This document shows, piece after piece, positions 12,150 through 24,350 of a DNA stretch of 64,000 bases (the first letter of the stretch is position 1; every line of letters starts with the position of its first letter). The DNA is from Sphaerosporella brunnea. Lineage: Eukaryota; Ascomycota; Pezizomycetes; Pezizales; Pyronemataceae. The notes beneath the pieces were generated by a model that had not been told where the DNA came from, ran no database searches, and worked only from the letters and a program-made list of their open reading frames with translations. The position numbers were made by a program, and so were the translations under genes. The stretch spans positions 1 to 64,000 of the forward strand of contig VXIS01000031.1 of NCBI GenBank assembly GCA_008704415.1. Direction: 5' to 3'.

Positions 12150-13766
12150 TCAATCATAGTCCTCCGCCGTATTGTATTGCGAATCATCAAATACGCTATC
12201 ATCGGTATAGTCGATAGGCCATTGACTACTCTCCTCCCTGCTCACATGCCCATTTTGTGTGGGCTGGACGGTGTCCTCGCTTCCGGCATCGCTGCGATGC
12301 CCACCCCCCTCCTCCTCGGCATCATCCTCGTACTGCCTCTCGACCCCATCAATCTCACTCTCGTCATCCTCCACATCACCATCCTGCAGCTCATCCAGCA
12401 AGTCACTCTCCATCATCCCGTTCACCACCGATCCATCTTCATCCTCGCGATCGTATCCTCCTTTTGTGTGCTGATGCTCCCCATAAACTTCCTCACCCCA
12501 ATCTCCAACACCCGTCAACCCCTCCAAGCCGCCACGCCACGGTCTGCACCGCTTGACTAATTCTCCGCACCGAAGACACGTCCAGCCCTCGCCTTCCTCC
12601 AGCTCGATCTTGCCGGCGAGACACACATAGCAGTAGGCATGGCCACACTCGACCGCTTCATACGGATTCGTGATGTCGGTAGCGCGCCCACCACCGAGCG
12701 CAGCACCTGCACTTTCCGCATCCGTTTCCTTGTAGCAGATCGCGCATGTGCGCTCTGGCAAGAAGGCCAGCTCACCCGTGGTCTCGCCGGCAGCACCATT
12801 CTCAGAGCGTACACGACGCAGAAATCGAGCCCACCATCTCCGCCAGCGGCCGATCCGTAGTAGCGGGAGGATGAAAAGCAAAAACTCTGTGAAAGCGTGC
12901 CAGACGAGTTGGCGGTTGAGGTATTCGAATGATACTTCGCGGGCAACAGTGCGGTTTGGGGTCACGAGTCGCATACGTAGCACACGGTCGAGGATGGTGC
13001 GGTAGTGGCCCGTCACCAGGAATGCGGTAAAGGAGAGCAGCGTCAGGGCACTGTGTATGGAGCCGACGGTATCGAGGAGGCGCGAGAGCTTGGCGGGGAA
13101 GGAATTTCCCTGCAGGTCATCAGCAAACGCCGGGTATATGTAGCGGCCGCTGGGGGTCTTCGCACTTCGGAGCGGGAGAGGAGGAAGAGGTTTAAACGCT
13201 GATGTAGATAGCGCCCGCCGACGGTGATCAGACCGTACAGCGACTTCTGCCCCTTGGAGGGCGGGTGGTCGATCGGCCCATGCCTGCGCGCATCTGTGTA
13301 TCGCAGGTTCTGCAGGGCCGCACCGTACGAGGCGTTATGGTCCCATATCGTAAGCTTGAAAAGTGCAGCCCGCAACAGCAGTAGAAGCTCCGGCTCATAA
13401 GTTTCCTTGATTGAAGGCTACCCATCACATGTTAGCGGCCAGGCAACACGACGACGAAAGGGGAGCAGCATCGCATAACATCAAGCAACCCACCCGAAAG
13501 TATTTCAGTCCCCCCCACAGCTGTCCCTTCAAAAGCTCCAGAAGCTCTTCATCCAGGAGCTCAGTATCGAGTTGTCCGACGCGGAACGCGGGGCGCGACG
13601 TGGTCGTGAACAAGTTGCGCAGCCGAGCAATGCCGCTGTTGCTGCTCGCTTCACGCGCGCGCTGCTCTTGCAGCTGGATTATTCGCTCTTGCGCACGGTT
13701 GTTGGCAAGAGTCCAGTCGGTCGCGGACGAGGCAGGTGCTAATCTGGTGGTGATTGTGGAGGCCAT
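12150..13766 (-). CDS. PEX2: peroxisomal biogenesis RING ubiquitin ligase Pex2
   Basis: Three exons (13766-13494, 13417-13166, 13109-12150), joined without frame loss, give 494 aa. The N-terminal Pex2/Pex12-type region includes ELLDEELLELLKGQLW, then the ELLLLLRAALFKLTIWD helix and the SLYGLITVGGRYLHQR stretch. Hydrophobic segments follow (ALTLLSFTAFLVTGHY; FLLFILPLL). The C-terminal RING has CAIC, ECGHAYCYVC and WTCLRC, at about 295-350. Pex2 forms a retrotranslocation channel with Pex10 and Pex12 in the peroxisomal membrane and ubiquitylates the Pex5 receptor for recycling. Beyond the RING there is an unusually acidic tail of about 100 residues rich in Asp and Glu. The second intron also reads open, so an unspliced frame would replace GNSFPAKLSRLLD with unrelated residues. 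Confidence 0.93.
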
Positions 13767-14364
13767 TGGCGGTTCATTGGTGAGAACGATGAGGATGAGG
13801 AGAGGTGTTGTTGGGGGACCTGGTGGCGCCTGCTTGTGCCGAACCGAGGCTCCTGGTCATGAATTTTCACTCGCGCCATTTACTTTTTCCACGTTTCAGG
13901 CACCAGCGGATTCGATGAGTACAGAAATCTTGCGGTTGGGATCAGGAGCTTCAACCGGTCCTCTCGGGTTGGTTTCATTTGTGCCTTAAATATTCCAAGC
14001 TACCATCAAAATCAGCGTAAGGTGATACACCTATTGCCAACCGTTTTGTGTTTCTGTTCAAGGAGTATGTATATAGCACTTCGAGTTCACCAAAGACTAA
14101 CAATAAAGAAAACACCGTGAAATCCAGCCAAAGAATAGAGAACGCCCAGGTATCATAGATCGCAGATCACAAACAGCGCAAGCATGAACACAACGGAGAA
14201 GGAATGAGCCCATTTTTCCCACACGCGTAAAACAGTAATGAAAAAGTACGGTTACCGCTCATCGCATCCCATCCTATGAGAACCACTAAAGGAAAGAAAA
14301 ATAAACCCCGAAAACACCAAACGCGCTACCCTTTCCTTTGTAAATATCGTAACACTCGTGAGTT
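13767..14364. other. intergenic region, PEX2 promoter side
   Basis: This contains the upstream flank of PEX2 and the 3' flank of the minus-strand gene ending at 14365. The second half is A-rich. No gene is supported. Confidence 0.5.
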
Positions 14365-17300
14365 TTAACTGTATCCGCTCCACGGTCCTGGCATCCTCAT
14401 AGGCATGCTAGGCATTGACCCGTCCCAATTGACCTCGAACGGGGGCACATTCGGTTGTTGGAACCAGGTGACAGGTGGCATCCCGTGGCCATGAGCACCG
14501 TGATTCGAATGTTGACTCACAGGGGTGCTGCTCTGCATCTGCGCAATGTTAGAGCTCATCTGCCAGGGGCCCATCATGCCCGGATAGCTTCCGGATTGCT
14601 CGTTCGAGTTCGGTGGGGTATGCTGTTGCTGGGGCATGACTGGAATCTGCATCTGTTGCTGCTCTGCCTCGCCACGCATGGCGGCAGCCATCTGGTTGCC
14701 GGCGCCCCACAACAACGGACTGAGGGATTCGTTCGAGAAGCTGCGACGGACCTCGCCATTGCTGTTAAAAAGCGACGGGCGGTGCTGGTGACGGTGAGCC
14801 ATGTGGAGTGGCATGTTGGACTGGGAAATGGGCCAATTATCGAAAGGGTAACGCGAAATTCCAGTTATGGCGGATGAGTTAACGACAGATCCACCCACAG
14901 CGGAGCCGTTGCTTTGGCTGGTTGGATATTGCCCGTTGATCGGCACGCCTCCGCTACCGCCTGCGCTTCGAGCTGCCACTGAATGTGGTGGGTTGGGCGC
15001 AAATACCGGTGGTCCTCCAGCGAACGCAGGTGCAGCGGTGCTCGACCTCGGAGGGTGTCCAAAGCTTCCGGCGGCATTTGCAAAGAGTCCCTCCATTCCA
15101 CCACTCATTCCGCTACGCATCCGAAGATCTTCGATCATTTTCTGGCGCTGAATTTGTTGGTAAATGATGTCGACATGCTGAGGACTCGAGAAGGCGGGAA
15201 TGCCTCCTCGTGGGCCCAAGGGTCCCATCGACATCGGTCGCATCATCCCACCAAATCCATACCGGAATGGCGTACCGAGTGTGTTGTTAGGCTGTTGGTT
15301 GTACGCAGGGGGGATGAATCCGGTATTATGATGGTCAGTGGTAGTTGTCGAGGATCTGGAAAGCGGTGGCGAGGATGCAGCCCGATATCCACCCTCTTCT
15401 TCCTCGTCATCATCGCCTTCCTCATCCTCCTCACGTGGCGCCCAAGAATATGGCTCAGATACTTGCTGGAATCCACGAGGCTTGTTGCCTGGAAGAGACT
15501 CCGGCTCATAGTCACTAACTTCAGAAGCTGACTGAGAGCCACTCCATCCACCTGGAGCCTCGGGGGCCTCGTTACTTCCACTACGAAAGTAACCTTGCCT
15601 CTCGTACTGTGATGCAGAATACTTCGACGACATGGGAGATTCATTACCTCTGGGGCTACCAGTAGACGCTGGTGGAAATGGCGTAGCGGGCATGCGCTTG
15701 CTCGCACCATCGATGGGGTACGACCTCTTCTTACCTGCGAAGCGGACAGAACGCTGACCTGTAGCGTCGCTAAGAAGCGGAGTCGATGAGACAACACTCT
15801 GTGCAGTTTCCATTACAGGCGTGTCGTCGGCTGTCTCTGCCGGATCATCGTCGTTTTTATGTGCGGACTCTCCCTGATCGTGAGATGTGCCGACGTCGGT
15901 CTGGGCATAGGACGGTATCGTTGGAGAGTCTCGGATGCTAGCCTCGGGAGCTGGAGGTGCTGGAGGAGGTGCTGGAGAAGATCGAGCACCCGTAAAAGTG
16001 AACAATCCAGACGTAAATGTCTGACGTGCAGGCAAATCACTGTTTTCATTGGGCATGTTCCACGTGTCTCTCGCAGGGAGCGTGGATTGCGAGACCTTCG
16101 TTTTGAGTTTGGGGTTCGGAGGCGTCGAGTTGCCGGATAAGTATCCCCAGCTAAACCCGGGATGTTTCGCACTGTCGTCTTTGATGATTAACGGGTCCAT
16201 CAACGAAGGCGGTGCTTTCGTGCTGGTTTCGTCGGCAGTACTCTGGGGGTATACTGACGCTAGCTTGCGGTAAGCTCCCAATCCAGTCTCAGGTACTGTG
16301 AAAAACGAACCATCTGCACTCTCATCTTTTTCCTGATCCACTTCAGAGTTCGGAGAAAACAAGTCGTCGTCAAACAGCCACGAATCAGCGAGTCCCCTAG
16401 CCTTTCCCTTTGATTGGACGTTCTCGAAAGCCTTCTCAAACAGTTCCTTCTGAAGCAGCTCTTTCAGCCCTTCCTCCAGAGACATGTTGATGGAACGAAC
16501 GGCTGATTCTGGTTGACCATCTTCCCAAATGGAAGCGCTAGCATCTTCGACAGTTTGCTGGCGCGCTTTTGTGGTTTTGACGACTGGAACAGGTTTGGGT
16601 GGAGACGTAGGCTGATGGTACCGTGATATCTCATCCTCATCTTGGACCGACTCTACGGTAGCCTTCCGACTCAAGTTCTTCATCGATGGCATCGGTGCAT
16701 GGTTCTCTTTATCTTCGTCGCAATCAGCTTGTTCCTGCTGAAGTTGAACCTTGCCGAGCTCTCGGTTTATTCGTTCCAATGCTGCCGTAGGGTTAAATGA
16801 CTCGTTCGTGCAGTTGTTGGTCGAGACCAGCTTTTCTGTCGTCATCCCAAGGCCTAAGCCCGAAAGTATAGATTCCTTAACAAAAGGCCCGTTATCCAGA
16901 GCATCGGGCGACAATGGTGGAATGGTGAAGTCTTCCCAACCTTCGGCAGTACAAGTAATCAGGAGCAAAAAGCCATCGACCTTCCACTGGCTAGCTTCCC
17001 AACGCTCCTGCATGGTCGTACCTTGATCGGTGGCACCAGGGGAGGTGAACGAGAAGTGCACTCTGTCCTCAAGGGCTGAGTTGTACCAATGCCTGATTTT
17101 CAAGGCAGCCTCCACATGTTCTTCTCTTGGGCGAAACAAAAAGAAGTTTGCAGTGTTATTGAGGGTCTGGAGGTGATTTTTCACCGTGAATGACAGCATT
17201 CTGAGCAAGGAGTTGAAGGATGGGCCCGGATGAGGCACCAAGAGCTCGGCTACCGCCAATGAAGCGTCCAAGTTCTCAAAGGTGAGTTTTATCGGGAGAG

Positions 17301-18222
17301 TGCGGTTGGGGAGCTCTTCGACGTCAGGGTAAATTGGCCTAGGTGTCTCAGTGGTGGAATCTGAAGATGGCTGCTTCAACTTCAACTCCTTCACCTCCCG
17401 CCTTGCTTCACTGAGATCTAGCACGAGACTCTCAATCTGTTTGCTGTAGCTCTGGTGTAGGCCCTGAACGAGATCGCGATCGTGACCGTTTGTCCGCCTG
17501 GCGTTCCGTAACTCTTCCATATGCTGGAGTTCCACCTTCTTCATTGCTTCCATGTGGGAAGCATTGAGGCCGGCCATTTCGGAGCGATGGAATTCCGCCA
17601 AAGAAGCGAGCGACGAACGGTGATTTGCCTTCAGGCGGGACATATCCTACACCGAAAATAGCGTGTTGTGTCAGATCTTATCGTAAAACGCAAAGATGCA
17701 AAAATGTGGGGTAAAAATTCGTACGTTCGCTTCGGCGTCTAAGCTCAGGCTTTTATTCGCGATCATTACATCCTTTAGCTCGGTGAGCTCCTTGCTCAAG
17801 CTACCCACTTGCGCTGCCAGCTCTTCGGCTTTCCACCAGTCGCCCCACACCGCTGCGTTGTTGTTACCATTATCGGCCAACGGTTCCGACGCCACTTCCC
17901 CTCCATAGACCGAGTTGTCTTTTGATGACACGGTGGACGCAGGAGTGTAGACGACGTTCGAATTATCTTTCTTGCCGGGATTTTTTGAATTCGGGGAGTG
18001 CGAGCTTTCATCCGTATCATGAGAAGCGCTCCCCATGGCGCCGACGGTCGAGGTGGATATAATAGGACGAGATAGGGAACGGCGCAACTCTTGTTGGTGT
18101 TGGTGACGGAGGTGGTGGAAGCGAAGGTCGTCAGTAGTTTTGCGACGGGAGACAAGTTGTTCGGAATGCGGGGTGGCGGTGGTGTTTGGGAGTGAGGGCG
18201 AGGCGGTTGTTGCTGGTGGCAT
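14365..18222 (-). CDS. large unrecognised coiled-coil and disordered protein
   Basis: Two exons (18222-17725 and 17646-14365) give 1259 aa from the first in-frame ATG (MPPATTASPS). The frame stays open further upstream to about 18400 without an ATG, so an additional 5' exon is possible. Residues 120-270 are coiled coil, spanning the intron, with repeated Met/His heptads such as HMEAMKKVELQHMEEL. Residues about 283-440 look folded, starting PIKLTFENLDASLAVAELL and containing FFLFRPREEHVEAALKIRHWY and DGFLLLITCTAEGWEDF. The remainder is long, disordered, and Ser/Pro then Gln/Met-rich. I do not recognise the family and give no function. The intron has a GTACGA donor and a TGTAG acceptor. Confidence 0.8.
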
Positions 18223-18318
18223 GCTGCTGCGACCGCCGCTGCTGCTTGTCGACGTGTTCGACGTCTGTTTGGTTGTTTCCTCTTGTTGGTTGAGGATGGT
18301 GTCACAGGTCACCCCCAC

Positions 18319-20400
18319 CCTTCGGACGCCGGCTGCGGGCTTCTGTAATTTTTGATACTGCTGCTTCTGTTTTACTGGCGGAAAAGATAGTTGTGATGTA
18401 TCTATCTAGTGATATTCGGGGGGTTGAAGGGGGTGTGGTGGAAGGACGATGGGGAGGATGGAAGACGAGATGGGTGTGGGCTAAATGATGATGACCTAGA
18501 TAGAGAGGTCTGGGGAGGCGGGATGTGACGATATCGATGGGGGAGATCAGAAAGTGAATGGCATTCGACACCACAGAGATCTTCTCTGGCTCAAGGCGAC
18601 GAGTTAGGTATTCTTTCATTCATTCTTTCTTTCTTTCTCTCATTCTCTTCTCTTCGAGGCGTGCATCGATGGCTGGCTAATCTCGGAGGAAGCACCTTCC
18701 TGCTATTATCGTCGTCTGCATATCGAAAAGCATGTCATGCTTCATGCGAAGCCAAAAGCACAGCAGAATATTTCCAGAAAGAAAAGGCCCTTAAATTAGG
18801 CACTTAGTACGTACTGCTCTAGTATCATCTCCGCCGATCTCACCCCGCACATCGAACTCATACATTTCTGATCCCGCCCGAACGCAGGTCGATCCCGACT
18901 CTGCGCGTTCCGCTCCGCGAAAAACGCGGGGGTTAGGGCCGACGAAGGAGGGGTTCGGACATTGCACAGAGTAGGTGCTCGTACACACCAACCAACCCCC
19001 GTCTGCACGCACAGACATGATAAATAAAATTCCTAGCTGCAGGCTGCGCGCTTAACAAAAAAATTTGCTTGTGCGTCTGGAGTACATCGAGTAGAGTGCA
19101 TAGGTACACAGAGTGCACGCCGCAAAGAACACCGAAAACTCCCCAACTTGCTGATGGTGATAGTGGCGAGGGGAAGACGGCGACATTTCTCGGCCACAGA
19201 ACGCTATGTTCCTACAAAGTACCTACTAAGTACCTAGGTAGGTACATTTTTACTAGCAGGACAATAATAGGGATCCGACAGAATTAATAAGGCGGCGATA
19301 CACTGAAGTAATTTCTATGAGGCGCGATCCCCCGTAAAACCCGCACTCGAACTCATATGCTCAACATTACTCCAATCACAAACACGTTAATGAGGGGTGT
19401 TAATACGAGCAGGGATCCCACACGAGCATAGGGGTGTGAATTGATGTGCATCGCATACATCAGCCTTGTGTTATCCGGATAAGGCCGGCATCTCCCTTGT
19501 GAACTGACAAGCGTAGAATACGGACTGTCGCCTTCAGTTGGTGTTTAAAGGTGCCACAGCAGGTCATGAAATCTCATCCCAGAGGGATTGGTATGTTTTG
19601 CATTTTGAGCCAAAGGGCAAAGCCATTAGAATCATCCCTTAAGGCGTCGGTGAACAGTACCTCGGCTACTCTTTTTTTTTTTTTGCTAATTAGCAGAACT
19701 CAACAGGTCGTCGGTAGTAGTCAGTCTCGTCGAGTGATTCCCCATGAAACCAAGTAACTAAAAGCATCGCCAGAGTGCTTTCAGAAAATCAGAGCACTGG
19801 GTACCAGCAGGTAATTGACCTTACCTCACACTAGAAATACCCCCCTTCTCTCCCTCCTTCCCTTCTTTCTCATCCAAAAACAACACCACCACCACCACCC
19901 CGATAAAACCTAATCCCCATCATGCTGCCGCTATACACATGCTGTTCGGATAGGATACGTGTTGAGACTGTGTGTTGATGCGCTGAGGGTTGTAAACGGT
20001 GGCTGTGATCAACCGAACTCCGGATTTTTGTCTTCGTGTTTAACACCTCGGGCCCCATGGCTCGCAAGTCGGAGGGTATAGTACACTGTTGGTCGGCTCG
20101 GGTAGACCGACTCGTTTGTGTTCTTATTAATCTTTGGAATTTTGAAAACCCTTTTTTTTTCGTTGGTTCTCTAGCTGGACGGCCCGGGGAAAGGGGGGGG
20201 TGAAGGATTGTATCTTCAAATAGTCAATGCAAGACACATCAACAAGAACAAGGACCAGCATGCATCCCCTTTGCATTTTCCCAATTGCTTTACTCCTGCT
20301 AGCCGCAGCGTTCTCCAAAGAGCCTACTACTGGGGAAACCAGTGAGAACTAATTTGTCAGAACCACAGAACGGCTTAGCTTCGCCTACGTCAGGGTGTTT
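18319..20400. other. gene-poor intergenic region (5' half)
   Basis: No frame carries a domain. Features seen: CT-rich DNA at 18610-18655, clustered TACCTA/TAGGTA motifs at 19208-19245 that are common in filamentous-fungal intergenic DNA, a T run near 19672-19684 and GGTGGT-type repeats (minus strand) near 19880-19900. It may include the promoter of the minus-strand gene starting at or above 18222. Confidence 0.4.
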
Positions 20401-21420
20401 GTTTTCCGAATTTCGTAGGTACTTAAGTATATATCACTCGACATCTGGGTGAGAGTACATGACCCACAAAAAAAAAAACAGGCGCCCACCAATTCCCTAC
20501 ACACTCACTCGCTTTCTCAGAAGCCATGTTGCAAAATCCAAGACTTGTTCGTTCAATATATAACAGGAACTACGCGATTAACCCTTTCTCCATCGTTGTA
20601 GTGCTGAGCCGGCTTTTCTTCATCCTTTCTCGGTCCTTTTGGAAGATATCCTAATGGTTTGCCTTTTGTGTGTTTTGTTTGTTGGTTTGCATAGCACGGG
20701 TTAAGGTTCTGCAATTGCAACATGTTACCTGTATACGTAGAGGCGTGGCACTTGCATTTACTCTACTTGGTCTTTTGACTTTTGGCTTATTGGAACGAAG
20801 TATTCCTGTCCCGAAAGACTGCGCCATTAACAAGTACCAACTTCATTCAACAGTGAACTGTGAATAGTGAGCACCGAATGATACCCCATGATCACAACCC
20901 GCCAAGCTGCAACCGTAGGCCACGTTCTTGAACCCTGCATCAGGGGCTGGATGATCTGGATGCGTGACGACATCACTCAGGGAGAGGTGACCCCGGCGCG
21001 TACGGGGGGCATGCGCAATCGATCACTTTTTGGGAGGTGGGCATGTGAGTAGGGCAAGGGTGACGTCATTCGAGTGCTCTATGTAGAGTACATCTCCTTT
21101 CGCTCTGGCCCTCCGATGGACCGCCCAATCCCCCCAACCTAACTCTGCTAAGTACAGAGTGATGATATTCAGTGAAGCAACGATCGCGTGGTCATCGTTC
21201 TTCATACCCGAGCAACAGCTCATGCAGCCCACAGCCAGCCGGCCGGGCTGCGAGTTAAAAAGCCAGCCCGGCTTTTTGATCAGCCCAACGCAGCCCAACA
21301 CAGCCAGCTATCAAGAACACTTCCAGCCCAATATCCAAGTTCAATTGTCCAAACGACGTTCTTCATCCACGTCCTTCGGCGTTCACAACACTGACTAGAG
21401 CCATTCAGCATCCAGAACCA

Positions 21421-21724
21421 TGCCAAAGAAAATTGTCATCGAGATTCGGGTGGAAATTGATGGTAACCTGATCCGCTACCTATCCGTTCCTCCTGATTAC
21501 CGTTCCCGCGGCTAATCCTCCGCAAATAACTCGATACTCGGACTTCACGCAAAGTTGTTCATGAGCTTTTGCAGGCAGCCAAGGGTTTACAAGGATTCAC
21601 TACTATCGGATGCACTGGGCAGACGGCCCTGGTATTCAGTGTTTTGATGATTGTTGGGCATTGTTGGATTCTCGAGGCATTAAATGGAAAGTGCTACCGC
21701 ATTATTCTTTGTTCTTGTGTTTAG
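21421..21724 (+). CDS. possible small two-exon gene, unrecognised
   Basis: An ATG at 21421 opens MPKKIVIEIRVEIDG, which looks like a beta strand. A GTAACC donor and an AAAG acceptor about 90 bases later would join it to a frame reading VVHELLQAAKGLQGFTT, then a hydrophobic stretch (TALVFSVLMIVGHCWI), and stopping near 21724. Without splicing the frame ends after 31 codons. I recognise no family. This is weak evidence based only on composition and weak splice-like ends. Confidence 0.2.
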
Positions 21725-22465
21725 CGACTTTTGCCCCATTGTCCACCCAATACTACCAATTGATAAATCAGTTAAATCCAGCATCGGGAAGCAATATGAT
21801 TGTCTGAAGTTTCGATCACTGTGGCGAGAACCCAGAAACAGGTGTGTAGAGTATTGCTTTTGGGAGACGTCGGTAGAGGTTCTAAGGCAAGCTTAGAGAA
21901 ACTGGTATAGATAGATTACCTGCCCAGGAGGTAATACCTATTCTTTCAGAACAGGACGAACAGTGGAAGTTCAAGTGTGCTCGAGAACGTGCAAGTCAGG
22001 ATGGCTGAGTCAGCACAGTGTTTTTTGGCGCGCGGGTCTTCTTCGGGACCCCGCATGCGAAACTCAGATGAGATTTATGCGACAGGAAGCTACTCTACGC
22101 ATAATACAGGTATATCTGTTTTGGTTTCGCCAGGTGAGTACTCCGTCGGCACGATGTGAACCGCATGTCGACACAAATTACGATACATATATACACTTAC
22201 TTCTTGCATAACGTGCACTCCGGGAGAGGCGCAAGTGCTTTTCTTCTTCCTGCCCTTCTTTTACCCCGGATTTTTCTTTCAGGCAGTTTTTCCACGTCAA
22301 GTGACAAGGGGTTGCGTGAGACCCTGACACTATCCACAAATGGAACAGCTGAACTCCACCCGTCTCACCCAGGGTCCTAGACTCCTAGGCCATCCCGTTG
22401 CCTGTCCAAGTGATCACCGCCACTCGCGCGAAGGATGAACCGAACCAAAGGCACCATGTCGGAGA

Positions 22466-22497
22466 GGGGGGAGGGAGGGCGGGAGGGCGGGGGAGGG
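22466..22497 (+). other. G-rich tract with quadruplex potential upstream of GH76 gene
   Basis: The plus strand has at least five GGG-or-longer runs separated by one or two bases (for example GGGAGGGAGGGC and GGGAGGGCGGGGG), about 95 bases upstream of the ATG at 22591. It fits the G-quadruplex sequence rule, and folding or regulation is inference. Confidence 0.5.
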
Positions 22498-22590
22498 CGC
22501 TATTTACCTTCTATTCAAAAGCCCCCTTTGCCCCACTCTCGAGAAGCTCAGACCTGGTCTTGAGCGGGCTCTTCCTCACCACCCTAGAGC

Positions 22591-24170
22591 ATGGCTCCAG
22601 TGACACGGCTGCTGAATTCCCTTGTGCTGCCCGCCCTTGCGGCGGGAGCTTCGTTGCAGCAGAGTCCTCTGTTCCATTCGTCCCCCGCCTACTCCTCTAT
22701 GCTGGCCGACTACAAGGCCGTGGCCGACACCATGCAAGAGCAACTCTTCGATCTCAAGAGTGGCAGCTGGCCCCGAGGAATCGACTGGACCTCGGCCGTA
22801 CTGGGGACGCATTTGGCCGCCGCCAGCCGCACGCTCACCACTGTCGATCTCGGGAGGGCCAACAAGTACCTCGGCGAGCTCATTGCCTTTTTCTACGGCC
22901 AGAACAGCGAGAGCCTCAAACTACAGGCGTATGACGATATCTTATGGGGTGAGTGAGAGTTTATGTGTTTTTTTTACGAGGACTTTTAGCGGGGAAGCTG
23001 ACAACTGTTGTTTGTTGTTGTCGTTGCAGTGGTTCTGAATTGGCTCGAGGCTGTGCAGATGATCAACCACCGAGTCTCAGTTCTCCCCGCCGGCTCGTGG
23101 ACGGCAGAGGAGTGGAAAAGCACGTTTGCGGGACGCGCGTACGAATTCTACCAAATCGCCAACGAAGGCTGGGACGACAAGTTGTGCGACGGTGGCATGG
23201 TGTGGTCGCCTGTATGTACCTCCTTCCTTTCGGCTCGCGGGCCAAAATAGTGTGCAGCAGGAAGATATATTAATATCTGTTTTGGCACCAGTGGCTGGAA
23301 CCCTACAAAAATGCAATCACCAATGAGCTGTACATCTCGGCGTCAATTAGCATGTATCTGCACCATCCCTACCCGGCAAGGAACGAGACCTACCTCTGGA
23401 ACGCGATCCGTGCCCACGAGTGGCTGATTCAATCGAATATGACTGATGCTACCGGACTTTATACCGATGGCTTCCATATCTCGAACCTGAAGCTCGGCGG
23501 CAACCGCTGCGACAAGCGCGATGAGATGGTGTACACATACAACCAGGGGGTGCTTCTATCGGGGCTGCGGGGGCTAGCAGAGGCCACCAACGACGACAAA
23601 TACATTATTGAAGGCCTGAATCTAATCGATGCGGTGCTCTCCAGCGAGGGCACAGCGGGAGAACTAGTATTTGATGGCATCCTGACGGAAAAATGCGACC
23701 CTGGTGGATATTGCTCCCAGAACGGCCAGACCTTCAAGGGAATCTTTATGCACCACCTCACAGCTTTCTGCCAACCAATCCCCACTTCCATCAAGCTGAA
23801 ATCGCCCACAAATCGTAACCACCGTGTTTCTTGTACCCGCTACAAAGCCTTCATCAAGCGCTCCGCCGCCGCCGCCCTCCTTACCCGCAACGAGCACGGC
23901 GTAATCGGCAGCTGGTGGGGCGTACCCGCTGGCCTACTATCCTCCCCACAAGAAAAGCACGACACCCGCCCCGCCGGAACCCAGGACATAGAAAACATGT
24001 GCATCTCCCGCCTCAGCGCAAAGACTTGTGAAGCAGCCCAGCGACCCGCTTCGGGACACAGACGCGGCGACCTTAACGACCGTGGCCGCGGAAGAACGGT
24101 AGAAAGCCATTCGGGCGGGCTGGCGGCGCTGCGCGCGGTGCTGGAGCTCGAGCGCGGTGGTATGCAATAG
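22591..24170 (+). CDS. GH76 alpha-1,6-mannanase-like cell-wall enzyme (Dfg5/Dcw1 type)
   Basis: Three exons (22591-22948, 23030-23211, 23292-24170) give 472 aa. It has an N-terminal signal peptide (hydrophobic LLNSLVLPALAAGA). The GH76 core includes YDDILW, with the paired aspartates used for catalysis in the family, then DDKLCDGGMVW, YTYNQGVLLSGLRGLAEAT, GQTFKGIFMHHL and the C-terminal RGDLNDRGRGRTVES. In yeasts, Dfg5/Dcw1 enzymes are thought to transfer GPI-anchored mannoproteins to wall glucan. The frame ends in TAG at 24168-24170, but the same frame continues open for 59 codons to a second stop at 24348-24350 and encodes a good transmembrane helix (LEAVAVLGVAWALVAMFLAR) with a charged tail. 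So the chromosome may carry a truncating nonsense change, a sequence error or a readthrough extension. N-glycosylation sequons are present. Confidence 0.88.
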
Positions 24171-24350
24171 GAACGAAGCCCACCCCGCCTGTTCTGGGCG
24201 GGGCTGGGCGATACCTTCGGCGTGACGTTTTTGGAGGCGGTTGCCGTGCTCGGCGTGGCGTGGGCGCTCGTGGCTATGTTTCTGGCGCGGAAATCGGTGA
24301 AGGAGGAGGAAGTTAAGACCGATGGCGAGGCGGGGTATGGCACGTTTTAG
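24171..24350 (+). other. in-frame open extension of the GH76 gene encoding a membrane segment
   Basis: After the TAG at 24168-24170 the same frame stays open for 59 codons. It contains a hydrophobic helix of about 20 residues followed by a basic and then acidic tail (RKSVKEEEVKTD), which fits single-pass membrane topology with the tail inside. No plausible intron of normal length removes the TAG while keeping the conserved end of the enzyme; the only in-frame GT..AG option is 33 bases. Confidence 0.5.

Larger units (their letters stand above)
20401..22590. other. gene-poor intergenic region (3' half)
   Basis: No gene is firmly supported. It holds a possible tiny gene at 21421-21724 (listed separately), a self-complementary segment around AAAAAGCC..GGCTTTTT at about 21255-21277, and a very G-rich tract at 22466-22497 just upstream of the GH76 gene. 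Confidence 0.4.

Noticed and set aside
19200..19245. TACCTA/TAGGTA clusters resembling telomeric repeats
   Set aside because: They are palindromic TAGGTACCTA-type motifs, not (TTAGGG)n; common in fungal spacers.
24138..24170. 33-base intron that would remove the GH76 TAG in frame
   Set aside because: Shorter than any other intron here (all above 40 bases), poor GTGCTG donor and no branch site.
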